Of a stretch of DNA of 64,000 nt, positions 37,801 to 49,800 are shown in pieces (within the stretch, counting starts at the first letter, position 1; every line of letters begins with the position of its first letter). This DNA is from Guadua angustifolia. Lineage: Eukaryota; Streptophyta; Magnoliopsida; Poales; Poaceae. The stretch lies in NCBI GenBank assembly GCA_036346375.1, contig CM070511.1:10912001-10976000 (forward strand), read 5' to 3'. The position numbers and the translations under genes are program-made. Under the pieces are notes generated by a model, which was not told the origin of the DNA, did no database searches, and worked only from the letters and a program-made list of their open reading frames with translations.

Positions 37801-40800
37801 CCTGATCAACCCACGATCCAATTGTGCGTTGCCATCTTGTCTTCATCTGCATCGTCTTCGTCTGCTGGTGCCCTGTCTTCATTCGCGCCGCCGTTCGCGA
37901 CGCCATTTGCCCGCGCCGCCATCCGCAACGCCGCTTTGGTGCTCGCGTCGTCGATCCACGCCGTCCGAAGTCATCGCTTCGTCATGCCGCTTTTCGCGAC
38001 GCTGTCCGAAAGCCGCGCTGCTTCATGCGCTTTTCGCGACGCTGCTCGAGCCATCGCTTCGCATACGCCAGCGACGCCAGATCGCGCTGCTGCCCACGCC
38101 GCCATCTCGAGTTGCCGCTGCTCGCGCTTTCGCTTCGTCTTCGTCCGCCGCCGGGCGCTTAGGTCGCCGCTGTTTCGCGCGCGCCTTGTCTTCGTCTGCG
38201 CTGGCGTCTCGCGCTTTGTCTTCATCTGCGCCTGGTGTCCTTGGAGCAGAGCTTGCGTCTCGGTCTTCTTCTACGTGCTGCTTCATCGCCCATCTGTGCC
38301 CTGCGCCAGCCACATTCGGTCATATTTTTCTCTTTCAATATGTCTCATGTCAATGCAATTACTATCAATATCACTCTTGATGGTCAAAATTATCGGGAAT
38401 GGGCATTTTCTGTGGAAACTGCATTGCGGGGTTATGGGCTAGCTTTTCACTTGACTGATGATCCACCTGCACTTAAGGCTGATGACAGTAATGTTACTGG
38501 ACTCAAAACTTGGGGAATCAATGATGGAAAAGTGATGGCTGCTATTGTCAATAGTGTTAAGCAATCTATGATTATGAGTCTTTCTCCTTTAAGATGCCAA
38601 GGCCATGTGGTCTTACTTACAATGAGTTATGTTCAGAGACAGTGGTGCTCTTCTTCATACCCTCATGCAAAAGATTCATTCAATTGAGCAGAATGACATG
38701 TCCATTGATGAGTACAATTCAGCCTTTGAAAGTATAATGGGACCATTGCTCTCTATGGTACCTCAATTACATCGGATGGGTGTCCAAAGACACAAATTCA
38801 TTGAAAAGTTTCTTACATATCGCTTTGTCATGGGAGTAAGGGCTGATTTTGAGTATATTCGTACACTGTTGTTTCATAATTCTTCATCAGAACCATGGCT
38901 CAAGCTTTGTCTAATTTAATTGTCAAGAAACTCGCCTCAAGACTATGTCGCTTAGTAATATGACAATACCTCACAAGCAGTGCTAGTGGCTTCTCGTGTT
39001 CAAGACATCAAGAGGAAAATCTTCAGAGCCTTGTGAGTATTGTCGAAGATCGGTCATCGCTCGTAATAAAGTTTTGCTAAATATCCAGAGAAGCCGGTGA
39101 ATATCGTGCTCGTCGTGCTACTCGTGGGCGTGGCACAACTTCTACCCCTAGCGGTATGTCAGGTTTCTGTCGCTGCCTCATCTGCTGGTGCTTTAAGTCG
39201 CCTTGGGTTCTGGATTCGGGGCTTTATTCCATGTGACATGTGACCAGTCCCGCTTGGTTTCTTGCAAGCGGTCTCGATGACACTTCGCTCAAACAAATGA
39301 TGGTACATCCCGTCATATCACTCATCGTGGTTCACTTTGCAACTCTCATTTTTCTACACTAACTGCTTTTTTGCACCTCGCTTATCCATGAATCTTCATC
39401 GGCTTGGTCAAATTGTCGACCAAAACTGCTTTTGTTGGATTTGATGACTCATCTTGTTTTGTTCAGATCGTCGGCGGACTGTGATTGGGATCGCCATCGC
39501 CGAGAGGTTCTCTGGCCTCTACGCTTTTGGATACCTTGCGCCTACCTTCTTCGCGCTAGTTCTATTGCTCGTGTGTCAACAAATGCCATCATCCGCTTCC
39601 TTTGCCAAGTGGCATCATCGCTCAGGTCATTTATGTGGCTCTCGCTTGTCCACACTCATAAATAAAGGTTGTTTAGGTCCTACTTCTATTGAGTCTAGTT
39701 TTCATTGTAAGGGTTGCAAACTTGGCAAACAGATACAACTTCCATATTCCTCTAGTGTGTCTCATTCTGTTAGGCCTTTTGATCTTATTCATTCTGATGT
39801 ATGGGGTCCTGCACCTTTTGCTACAAAGGGTGGTCATAAATATTATGTCATTTTTATTGATGATCATTCTCGATATACTTGGATTTATTTCATGAAACAT
39901 CGCTCCTGTTGTGCTCTATTTACCGCCTTTTACTCGCATGGTTCATACTCGCTTTTCTACTCCTATTAGAGTTTTTCGCTCGACTCGGTGGTGAGTATTT
40001 ATCCGACATTTTTCGCCGCTTTTTGACCTCTCGAGGGTACTCTTGCTCACTCTCATGTCCCGGTGCCCATGCTCAAAACGGTGTTGCTGAACGTAAACAT
40101 CGCCATCTCATAGAGACTGCTCGAACACTTCTGATTGCTTCTTTTGTTCCTACTCATTTTTGGGGTGAAGCCATTTCCATCTTTGCTTATCTTATCAACC
40201 GACAACCATCGTCCAAATTGTTGGACAAGTGTCCTGGTGAAGTCCTTTTTGGTACTTCTCCTAGCTATGGTCATCTTTGGGTTTTTGGATGTACATGCTA
40301 TGTTTTACTTCCACCTCGTGAGCGGACTAAATTGACTGCTCAGTCAGTCGAGTGTGTTTTTCTAGGGTATAGTTACGAGCATAAGGGTTATCGTTGTTAT
40401 GATCCTTCCTCTCGTCAGATACGGATCTCTCGTGATGTGACCTTTGTTGAGGACCGTCCTTTCTTTTATAACCCTTCTACTCGGTCTTCATATTCTCCCA
40501 TAGAATCCACCTCGTTCTTGTGTCTTCCTCCTCTTTCATCCCATGAGGATATCTCTACATCATTCCCATCTGTTACCCTCATTCCTGATCCTCCAACTGC
40601 CATACACATTCCTGCTGAGTCCTCTTCCCCTCCACCTTACAAACCACCCATCAAACATGTTTACACTCGCCATCCCACTGAGCATCCGCCTAATCCCACC
40701 TCCTCGGCCAGTCCTGATGCTCCTGTTTTTGATGAAACTGACAATTTTGATGAGTCTCATGTTTTGTCTGATGAGTCACAGGTTGGTTCAAGATATAATC

Positions 40801-43800
40801 TTCGGGATCGTACCACTATCGAGCCTCCTGACAAGTTGGGTTTTGGACGTGTGGGTGCTATTGTTGATGAGCCCTCCACTTATCAAGAAGCTTCTCATAT
40901 TCCTAATGGCGCTTGCTATGTCTCGAGGAGCTTGTCGCCCTTGATCGTCTGCACTTGGGATCTAGTTCCTTTACCGCCTCATGCAGTACCTATTACATGC
41001 AAGTGGGTGTTCAAAGTTAAGACCAAGTCCGATGGATCTATCGAGAGGTATAAAGCTCGTCTTGTTGCTAGAGGTTTTCAATGCACTCATGGACGAGATT
41101 ATGATGAGACATTTGCCCTGTTGCTCACATGACTACTGCTCGTACTCGATTGCCATAGTGCTACTCGCTCTGGACTATCTCTCGATGGATGTTAAAAATG
41201 CTTTTCTCCATGGCGATTTACATGAGGAAGTATATATGCATCCCCTCCAGTGTTGATGCTCCTTCAGACATGTTTGTCGCCTTCGCTCGTGCTTTATATG
41301 GTCTCAAACAGGCTCCTCGTGCTTGGTTTGAGCGGTTTGGCTCGTGATAAAAGTCACCGGTTTTTCACCTAGTAATCATGATCCCGCTTTATTCATTCAT
41401 CTCTCCCACGTGGACGTACTTTCCTTCTTCTATATGTTGATGATATGTTGATTACGGGAGATGATGTGTGTTAAGGCAATATTCTGGTTTCCTAATATAA
41501 GAGATTACTAATACCTTGTATAGGCTTTTCTTGCCTTGTATATGCTTTCCTTGTATTCCCTTGCCTTGTATAGGCTTTCCTTGTATACCCTTGTATTCAT
41601 GTATATATTCTGGCCATTGGCCTCATGATCAATACAAGTGCTATTCATAACATGGTATCGAGCATAGGATTTAGGTTTCACTCATGGCGTTGCACTTCTT
41701 TTCTTTTTTTTTTTCGGCTCTTCTTGTCGCCTCTTCCAAAGAAATTTCATCGGATTGGGCGACTGCTCATCTTCTTGTGGAGCCGACGGTACCGCTTTAG
41801 ATCATCGCCGTCCGGTGGCTGCGCCTCGGTGTTCTTCGTCACCGCCAGATCGAACGCCGGTTCGCTTCGCCGCCGCTTCGACGACCTCGCGGCTTTCCGG
41901 TCGCGCCGCCACCGGCGTCTCGCGATCGCCGTCTTCGGCGTCGCGTGTAAGATCCCGCCGCTTGCGTCTTTCGCTTCGCCACCGCTTCGACGACCTCCGC
42001 GTGGTTTTCCCCGGTCGCAATTTCACCGGCAGGCCCCGCATCGCCGTCTTCTTCCGCCCGACGTGGCACGGGAGGGCTTCTCGACGCTTTCGGCTTGCCT
42101 GCCGCTCTCGTCGCCGCTTCGCTCGAGATTGTTGCCGCCTCTCGACGACGCCCGGCGAAGTGGCCGATCGGATTTCAATCCGATCGGTTCGCTTCAGTTA
42201 ACCAGTTTTAATACTGGTGGTTGGAGTTTCACAAAAAAAAAAAAAGAGAGAAAAAAAATGGTGTCGTCTTCTGTTTCTTCGGGAACTGTTTCTGTTCCTC
42301 GCTGTCCGGTCCTCTTTGATGGTCTTAATTATCGAGACTGGGCTCTTCATATGCGTCTTCACATGCGTGGTCAGCGTCTGTGGGAGTTTCTTACCGGTGA
42401 GCTATCATGTCCACCTTGTCCTGCTCCCCCTGCCATGCTTACTCTTCCCAAGGAGGTCGATGATGCCGCTCGACGAAGGCCTCGATGATTATGCCGATGT
42501 CGTGGAGTCTTTTTCAAACTCGCCATCGCTTATAAGACATGGATTGATGAAGATGCTCGCGCCTCGCTATTTTGGTTGCTAGTATGGAGGTGCATCTTCT
42601 CGGTGACATTGTTGCTTTGTCTTGGCACAGCTTGATGTGGGCGATCTTCGTGATCGCTATGAGCCTCTTGGTGACTCTCTTTACCTTCTTTGTTGCGACA
42701 GAGCGATCGCTTCATGGCAGGTGATTCTATCGTGGATGAGTTCTATGCGCACTATCTTGATGTGGCGCCGACTGATTCTCTAGGATCGGAGGTTTGCTTG
42801 ACTTGCTGGTGTTGTCGGCCACAAGACTCTCATTTGAGCTTCACGATTCACGACTTCTCGACACGCCTTCGGCCGAATTTGAGCAGATTCGTGCCCGCTT
42901 GCTTGCTCGTCATCCTCGTGTGACTCTGTTGGAGGCTCTTCTCGCTATTCAGACTTGAGGAGACTCGTCTTCGTGGTGCGGCCTCACGGTGTCTCCCTCG
43001 GTCTTGGTCAGACTCGCTCTACTCCTCCATCGATGGTCCCTACTTGATTTGACATCGGGGTGGAGGTCTTCACCGCACATCTTGCAACAAAATGGCCATG
43101 TGGAGCGATTACACTCTGGAAGAAGAAGGATCTTGCTCGTCAAAGTAACCGCCCTCCTAAGAACAATGGAGGCTCAGCGTTTCTCTCGGCAGACTCGTCC
43201 TCCGCAGACTTGCTGGTTCCGACTCTACTCAGAAATTTTATGCTATCAAGCGTCGCGATGGTCGCCTCTACACGAGTTATGTGGTCTACGCTACTCGACT
43301 CTTCCAAAGGAGAGACCACCTCCTCATCGTAACACACCATGGATTCTTGACTCGAGCTTCTTTTCATATGACATCCGATCCCATGAGTCTACATTCCATT
43401 AGTCCTCTTGTTGCTCCTACCACCGCAAGTGCACTGCAGATGGTACTTCTCTTTACACAGGTATGCGAGGCACTCTTTCGTCAGTCCTCTTTTCATGTTC
43501 CTCTTTGTTTCTTATGTTCCTAAACCGACCATGCGGCTCATATCCGCCGCCACCATCGATCATGGTTGTCGGGTTATTCTTGATTCTCGACTCTTGTTGT
43601 GTTCGTGATCGCCGCACGGGGTTCTAGTTGGGATCTGCCTCGCCGCCATGACTCTTAGCGTCTTTGGGAGCTTGATCGGCTTCATCTACCTTCCGCCTCT
43701 GCCGGTCTCTCTGCTTCCTCTCTACCGTTCAAGATCCGCTGCTTCTTCTAACGGACTTTTGCTCGATGGCATCACCGTTTGGGCCATCTTTGTGGTTCAC

Positions 43801-46800
43801 GCCTGTCTTCTTTAGTTCGTCGTGGTCTTTTAGGCTCGTGGTCCGGTGATGCCTCTTTACATTGTATGGGTTGTAAGCTTGGCAAACAGCTACAACTTCC
43901 CTACCATTCTAGTGAGTCTATCTCACAAATCCTTTTGATCTTGTTCATTCCGATGTTTGGGGTCCCATCCTTTTGTTTCAAAAGGGTCATAAATATTACA
44001 TTCTTTTTATAGATGATTTTTCTCGCCACACTTGGATATATTTTATGTCCTCTCGTAGTGAGGTTCTCTCCATCTATAAGACCTTTGCCACTATGATTCG
44101 TACTCGCTTGATTCTCCCATTCGTGTTCTTCGTCTTGACTCAAATAGGGAGTATTTGTCGAGCTCTTCGTGGTTTTCTTGCTACACAGGCACTTTTTCTC
44201 GCTTTTCTTGTCCCGGTGCTCATGCTCGAATGGTGTGGTGAGCGCAAGCATCGCTATCTTCTTGAGATGTACGTGTTTTATGCTTGCTTCATTGCCGTTC
44301 CTCATTTCGGCCGAGGTCGCTTCCACCGCCACCTACTTAACCAATATCCAACCTTCTTCTGCTCTTCAAGGTGGGATTCCAGTAGAGCGTCTTTGTGGCA
44401 TGCCTTCTGATTATTCCGGACTTAGCCTTTTTGGGTGTGTGTGCTATGTTCTTCTTGCACCTCGCGAACGCACTAAGTCGATCGCTCACCGTTGAGTGTG
44501 TTTTTCGGGCTCTGATCTTGAGCATAAGGGATATCGTTGTTGGGATCCTGTTGGTCGACGATGCGATCTCACGGATGTCACTTTTGATGAGTCTCGCCCC
44601 TTCTACCCTCGCCCTTCTTCTTCTTCTACATCCCTTGTTGAGTCACCGTTTTCCCGACTTTTCCTCGATACTCCGCTTGTCACTTTTCCTCTTTCACAAT
44701 CGGCGTCTCCTTTATCGCCGGTTCCTTCACCACCATCCTCTCCTCCACAAGTCTCTTCCGATATTGTTCCTTCCTATCCTCTATACTACACTCGTCGTCC
44801 TCGAGCTGAGGATTCTTCTGATGTGCCATCTTCTTCTTCTGATGAGCCATCTTCTTCAGTGCCTTCTCCCCGTTACGCTCTTCGTGATCGACAGTCTATT
44901 CGGCCTCCTGAGCGCCTTGGTTTTGTTGGTGCTGCTTTGGTTGAGCCGACTTCTTACCGAGATGCTGTTATTCATCAGGAGTGGCAGCATGCGATGGCGG
45001 AGGAGCTTGTTGCTCTCGAGCGCACTGGCACGTGGGATCTTGTTCCACTTCCTCCACGTGTCCGTCCCATTACATGCAAGTGGGTCTATAAGATTAAGAC
45101 TCGCTCGATGAGTTCTTTTGAGCGCCATAAGGCTCGCCTTGTGGCGCGTGGTTTTCAGCAGGAGCATGGTCGAGATTATGATGAGACTTTTGCACTGTGG
45201 GCTCACATGACCACTTTGTTCGTACTCTACTTGTCGTGGCCTCTGTCTGTGAGTGGTCCATTTCTCCTTGATGTCAAGAATGCCTTTCTTAATGGTGAGT
45301 CGCATGAGGAGGTCTATATGCACCACCACCGGGTATTCTGCCTCGAGGGCATGGTTTGTTGGCTTTGCCGCTCTCTTTATGGGCTTAAGCAAGCCCTCGT
45401 GCTTGGTTTGAGCGTTTTTCTTCGTGATCACCGCACTGGTTTTTCCGCTAGTACTCATGATCCTGCGCTCTTTGTTCACACTTCTTCTCGTGGTCGGACT
45501 CTTCTCCTTCTATATGTTGATGATATGATCATTCTCGGAGATGATTCTCGAGATATTGCCTTTGTAAAGGCTCGCCTTAGTGAGCGCTCATGTCCGATTT
45601 AGGTCCTCTTCGATACTTTCTTGGGATTGAGGTTTCTCTACATCCGAGGGTTTCTTTCTCTCTCAAGAGAAGTATATTCAGATCTTCTTGATCGTGCTTC
45701 TCTCATCGATGAGCGCGACTGTTGAGACTTCCATGGAGCTCCATGTTCATCTTCGACCTACTGATGGTGAACCTCTTAAGGATCCTACTCGTTATCGCTA
45801 TCTTGTTGGAAGTCTTGTTTATCTTGGTGTCACTCGTCCTGACATTTCGTATTCAGTTCATATCTTGAGTCAGTTTGTTTCTGCTCCCACTCAGCTCCAC
45901 TATAGTCATCTTCTTCGTGTTCTAAGATATCTTTGTGGAACTATTTCTCGCCGCCTTTTCTTTCCACGCCCACTCCTTACAACCGGCATACTCGATGCTA
46001 CATGGGCTAGTGATCCTCCGATCGCTCGGTCTCTTTCGCTTATTGTGTTTTTCTTGGTGGTTCTCTCATTGCTTGAAGACTAAGAAGCGCATGTTAGCTC
46101 TCGTTAAAGTCTTGAGGCCGAGATGCGGGCTATGGCTCTTGTGACAAGCAGAGATTACTTGGTTACTGGTGGTTACTTGAGGATTTTGGTGTTTCGCTTC
46201 TACATCGACTCTCTTTTATCGATAGTACAGTGCTATTAGCATTGCTCGAGATCCATGAAGCATGAGCTCACAAAGCATATTGGTGTTGATGCTTCTTATA
46301 TGCGGTCCCAAGTTCAGGATCACGTTGTGGCTCTTCAGTATGTGCCTTCAGAGCTTCAGGTGGCAGATTTCTTCACGAAGACACAAACTCGAGTTCATCA
46401 TAACTTTTATCTCTCCAAACTCAGTGTTGTAGATCCACCATGAGTTTGAGGGGGGTGTTAAGCCAATATCCTGGTTTCCTAATATAAGAGATTACTAATA
46501 CCTTGTATAGCCTTTTCTTGCCTTGTATATGCTTTCCTTGTATTCCCTTGCCTTGTATAGGCTTTCCTTGTATACCCTTGTATTCATGTATATATTCTGG
46601 CCATTGGCCTCATGATCAATACAAGTGCTATTCATAACAATGTGGAACATATTTCCCATGTGAAGCAACAACTTAGTGAGCAATTTCAGATGTCTGACTT
46701 GGGTCCTCTCAGTTATTTCTTAGGGATTGAAGTTTTGCATTCTGCGAAGGGCTATTATCTTTCTCAGTCCAAATACATACAAGACCTTGTTGCTTGTTCT

Positions 46801-49800
46801 GGTATTACTGATGATCGGACGGTTGGAACACCTATGAATCTTCATTTACAGCTTCGTCCTATTGATGGTACACCTCTTGCGGATCCATCTCGGTATCGGC
46901 ATATTGTGGGCAGTCTTGTTTATCTCATCGCTACTGACGACATTTCTCATGCAGTTCATATTTTGAGTCAGTTTGTGAGTGCTCCGACCTCGGTTCATTT
47001 TGCACATTTGCTTCGTGTGCTAAGATACTTACGGGGGACCTCATCTCAAAGTTTGTTCTATGCTTGTGATAATCCTCTTCAGCTTCATGCTTACTCGGAT
47101 TCTCCTTGGGCAAGTGATCCGACGGATCGTCGTTCTGTCACTGGCTATTGTATTCTTCTTGGTTCGTCTCCTCTTGCATGGAAGTCCAAGAAGCAGGCAG
47201 CTGTATCTTGGTCTAGTACAGAGGCAGAACTTCGAGCACTCGCCACTACCACTACAGAGATTGTATGGCTTCGATGGTTGCTAGCTGACTTTGGTATTTC
47301 CTGTGATGCTCCCACACCTCTTCTTTGTGATAATACTGGAGCCATACAAATTGCCAATGATCCTGTGAAACATGAACTTACAAAGCATATTGTTGTTGAT
47401 GCCTCTTTTACTCGGTCTCACTGTCATCAGAAAACAATTGTTCTTCAAGATAAAGCCATCGACACGCAAGTTGCGATTTCTTCACCAAAGCACAAACTCA
47501 AGAACAAAGATCGGCTTCATTTGCTCAAAACTCAACGCTGTGGATCCGCCTTGAGTTTGAGGGGGGGTGTTAAGGCCCATATTGGCCCATACTATGACTA
47601 TATATATCCCTGATATCCCTATTGGAGACTTCATCTGCTCAATCCTCTAGGTTAGTAACAAAGACATCGCCTAGTCGTCCAGTCGGCCGGAGGACGCTTG
47701 GGCCGGCCTCCTTGACTGGAGGTAGTTAGGTGTCTGCCCAGGCGTTCAGGCGAGGAGAACGGTGACTGGGTGTCGCGGCGGCTGGAGCTTGGTGCGTGCC
47801 GAGGTGGTGAGGATGGGGATAAGGTGCTGAGTACGCACGGGCTCAGAGCAAACCGGTCACCGGGTAACCCTAGCCTTTGCTCTGCCATCCGCGCAAAGAG
47901 GAGACGAGCTCTACCATCCGCGCCGTCGCCTGACCTCCTCCACCGCCGAGCTCGGGCGGAGGCATTGGGTCGGGGAAGAATCCCAGTTGGTGTTGGGGTC
48001 GGCGTCAGGCTCGGGCGGAGGCGTCGGGCTCGGGGGTGGAGATGTCGATATTGGGCCCGGGCAGAGGCATCGGTGTTGGGGGTGGAGGCGTCGGCGTCAG
48101 GCTTGGGCGAAGATGTCGGCGTTGGGGGCGGAGGCGTCGGCGTCAGGCTCGGGCGGAGACGTTGGTGTTGGGGGCAGAGGCGTCAATGTTAGGTAGAAGG
48201 AACTCGAGAGTGGAAGGAACTCGGCGTCGGTGTCGGGGAGTAGTAGTATGTCGTAGTAGTACAGAGTTAGTAGTAGTACAGGTAGTAGTACAGTACTTAG
48301 TAGTAGCACAGGTAGATGAACTGATGTTGCTGTTGTGCTGAATTGCTAATGGTTGATGCTTGCTGCTACAAACTACTAATGCTTGATGCGTGCTAGGCTG
48401 CTGCTTAATTGCTAATGCTAATGCTTGATGCTACTTAACTGTTAATCGTATAATCATTGCCTAGGCGGGCGCCTAGGAGTCCAGGCGGTCCGGGCTCGCC
48501 GCGCCTAGCCGGACCACCGTGACAACTATGGTTCTCATTTACAGCCTCAACCTGCTGTATTTAGGCGATACCATCCACTCTTTATGTATAATGCATTTGT
48601 TAGTGTATATATGCTGCTATTGTATTTTGTCTCTACTATAGGGGCTTTGTTGTAACTTTCCTTATGTATACCTTGCCCTATTGGGCTTTAACAGTACCAA
48701 GCTGTCTCTTTGCAACATGGTATCAGAACCTATGGCTCCTGATCCCAAACCCTAGCCACCTTCATTGTTGCTGCCACCGCCATTTGGTTGTTGGAGCTGC
48801 CAGTGAAACATTTAGATCCACCGCCTTCTGCTATCGGATTTGCCGTCGCCTCTACCTTAGGTTGTCGCCACCTCCTCAGATCGTCGCGCCGCTGCCCCCT
48901 TGCCTTAGGCTGACACCTGCTGCTCTCTCCTCTTTAGCTTGTGCTGCTGCCCTACTCTTTGAGTTGCAGTGGCTATCCTCTGAAGGTTTTGCCGAGGATC
49001 TTTGCCTGGAAGATGGCTTCTGGCCATGGCACTATGCTTCACATGTCGGCCATCAAATGGATGGTACAAACTAAAGGTAGTGGGCATCGTTGGCATGGGT
49101 CACTTTAGATGGCCAACGTCTCAAGGAGGTTGTCACAGGCGAGAGGTCTTGTCCTTCAGTTCCCATTCCTTCTTCGCACCTGCCTCTTTGCTGTCTGCTT
49201 CGGTGCTGCCCCTTTGATGTGATTGACAAGGTGGCAGCCGATGCTGCTGCAAATGCTGCTGATGAAGCTGTTGAGACACATCAGTATGCCCTTGGTGCCT
49301 ATGAGCTTTGGCATACTGATAACGCTAGTGTCATGTCCTACCTTGTCCATAGTGTGGGCACTTCCATCTTCATGGACATAGTCAAGCTGCTGACGACAAA
49401 GCAGATGTGGGAGTACCTTCAGCAACACTACTAACAGGTAGTGATGCTCTCTACTACTCTGCTACAACAACTTCAGGCCCTTAATTCACTGCTGAGGCCC
49501 TAGCTTGACTCCTTGGACCCTTGTGCTTGTCGATCATGTGCTTGTCATGAGGCTCAGTCCGAGCACGAGCCTGTCATTGTGTCCGGAGCACACACTGACA
49601 AGCATTGTATCTATGACTTCATCATGCATCTCTGTCTGGAGTTTGAGCCTGTCTGGGCTCACTTGCTTAACCGCCGCGACCACTCGTGGCCGCTCGTGTT
49701 TGAGGAGCTTTGACTTCATATCACGACTGAGCAGTCCTCGCTAGCTATCTTGGCTGCTCCTCGACTGCTCCTGTTGCTCCAGAGGCTTCGCCACCTGCAT

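Larger units (their letters stand above)
41469..46639 (+). mobile_element. Complete Ty1-copia element (Copia-H) nested in Copia-G RT
   Basis: LTRs of 184 bp each (41469-41652, 46456-46639) start TGTTAAG and end TTCATAACA; three substitutions separate them. ATGTG flanks both sides (41464-41468, 46640-46644). PBS TGGTATCGAGC starts at 41653; polypurine tract (TTTGAGGGGGG) ends at 46455. Length 5,171 bp, same orientation as the host copia and DCL2. All domains are present but frame-broken. Confidence 0.95.
37672..47660 (+). mobile_element. Complete Ty1-copia element (Copia-G) with 93-bp LTRs, split by Copia-H
   Basis: Two 93-bp LTRs, identical by eye, start TGTTAAGGCCC and end GGTTAGTAACA (37672-37764, 47568-47660). 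AAGAC flanks both sides (37667-37671, 47661-47665). The PBS TGGTATCGAGCG begins at 37765 and a polypurine tract (TTGAGGGGGGG) ends at 47567. Without Copia-H the element is about 4.8 kb, gag-protease-integrase-RT-RNase H, sense to DCL2 in intron 18. pol carries several frameshifts. Confidence 0.95.
37657..48530. mobile_element. TIR element hosting Copia-G (intron 18)
   Basis: CATAGTTATCAAGAC at 37657 and GTGACAACTATG ending at 48530 are imperfect inverted termini (CATAGTTRTCA). Only 15 bp of the element lies left of Copia-G, ending with the AAGAC target; the remaining about 870 bp (47661-48530) lies right of it and contains GC-rich minisatellite. TSD not identified. Confidence 0.55.

Noticed and set aside
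37822..38313. Several frames of 80-200 residues before Copia-G gag
   Set aside because: Ser/Arg/Ala-rich translations of the GC-rich copia leader between PBS and gag start; no family recognised.
47770..48341. Gly/Val-rich protein
   Set aside because: Produced by translating a minisatellite and a TAG microsatellite.
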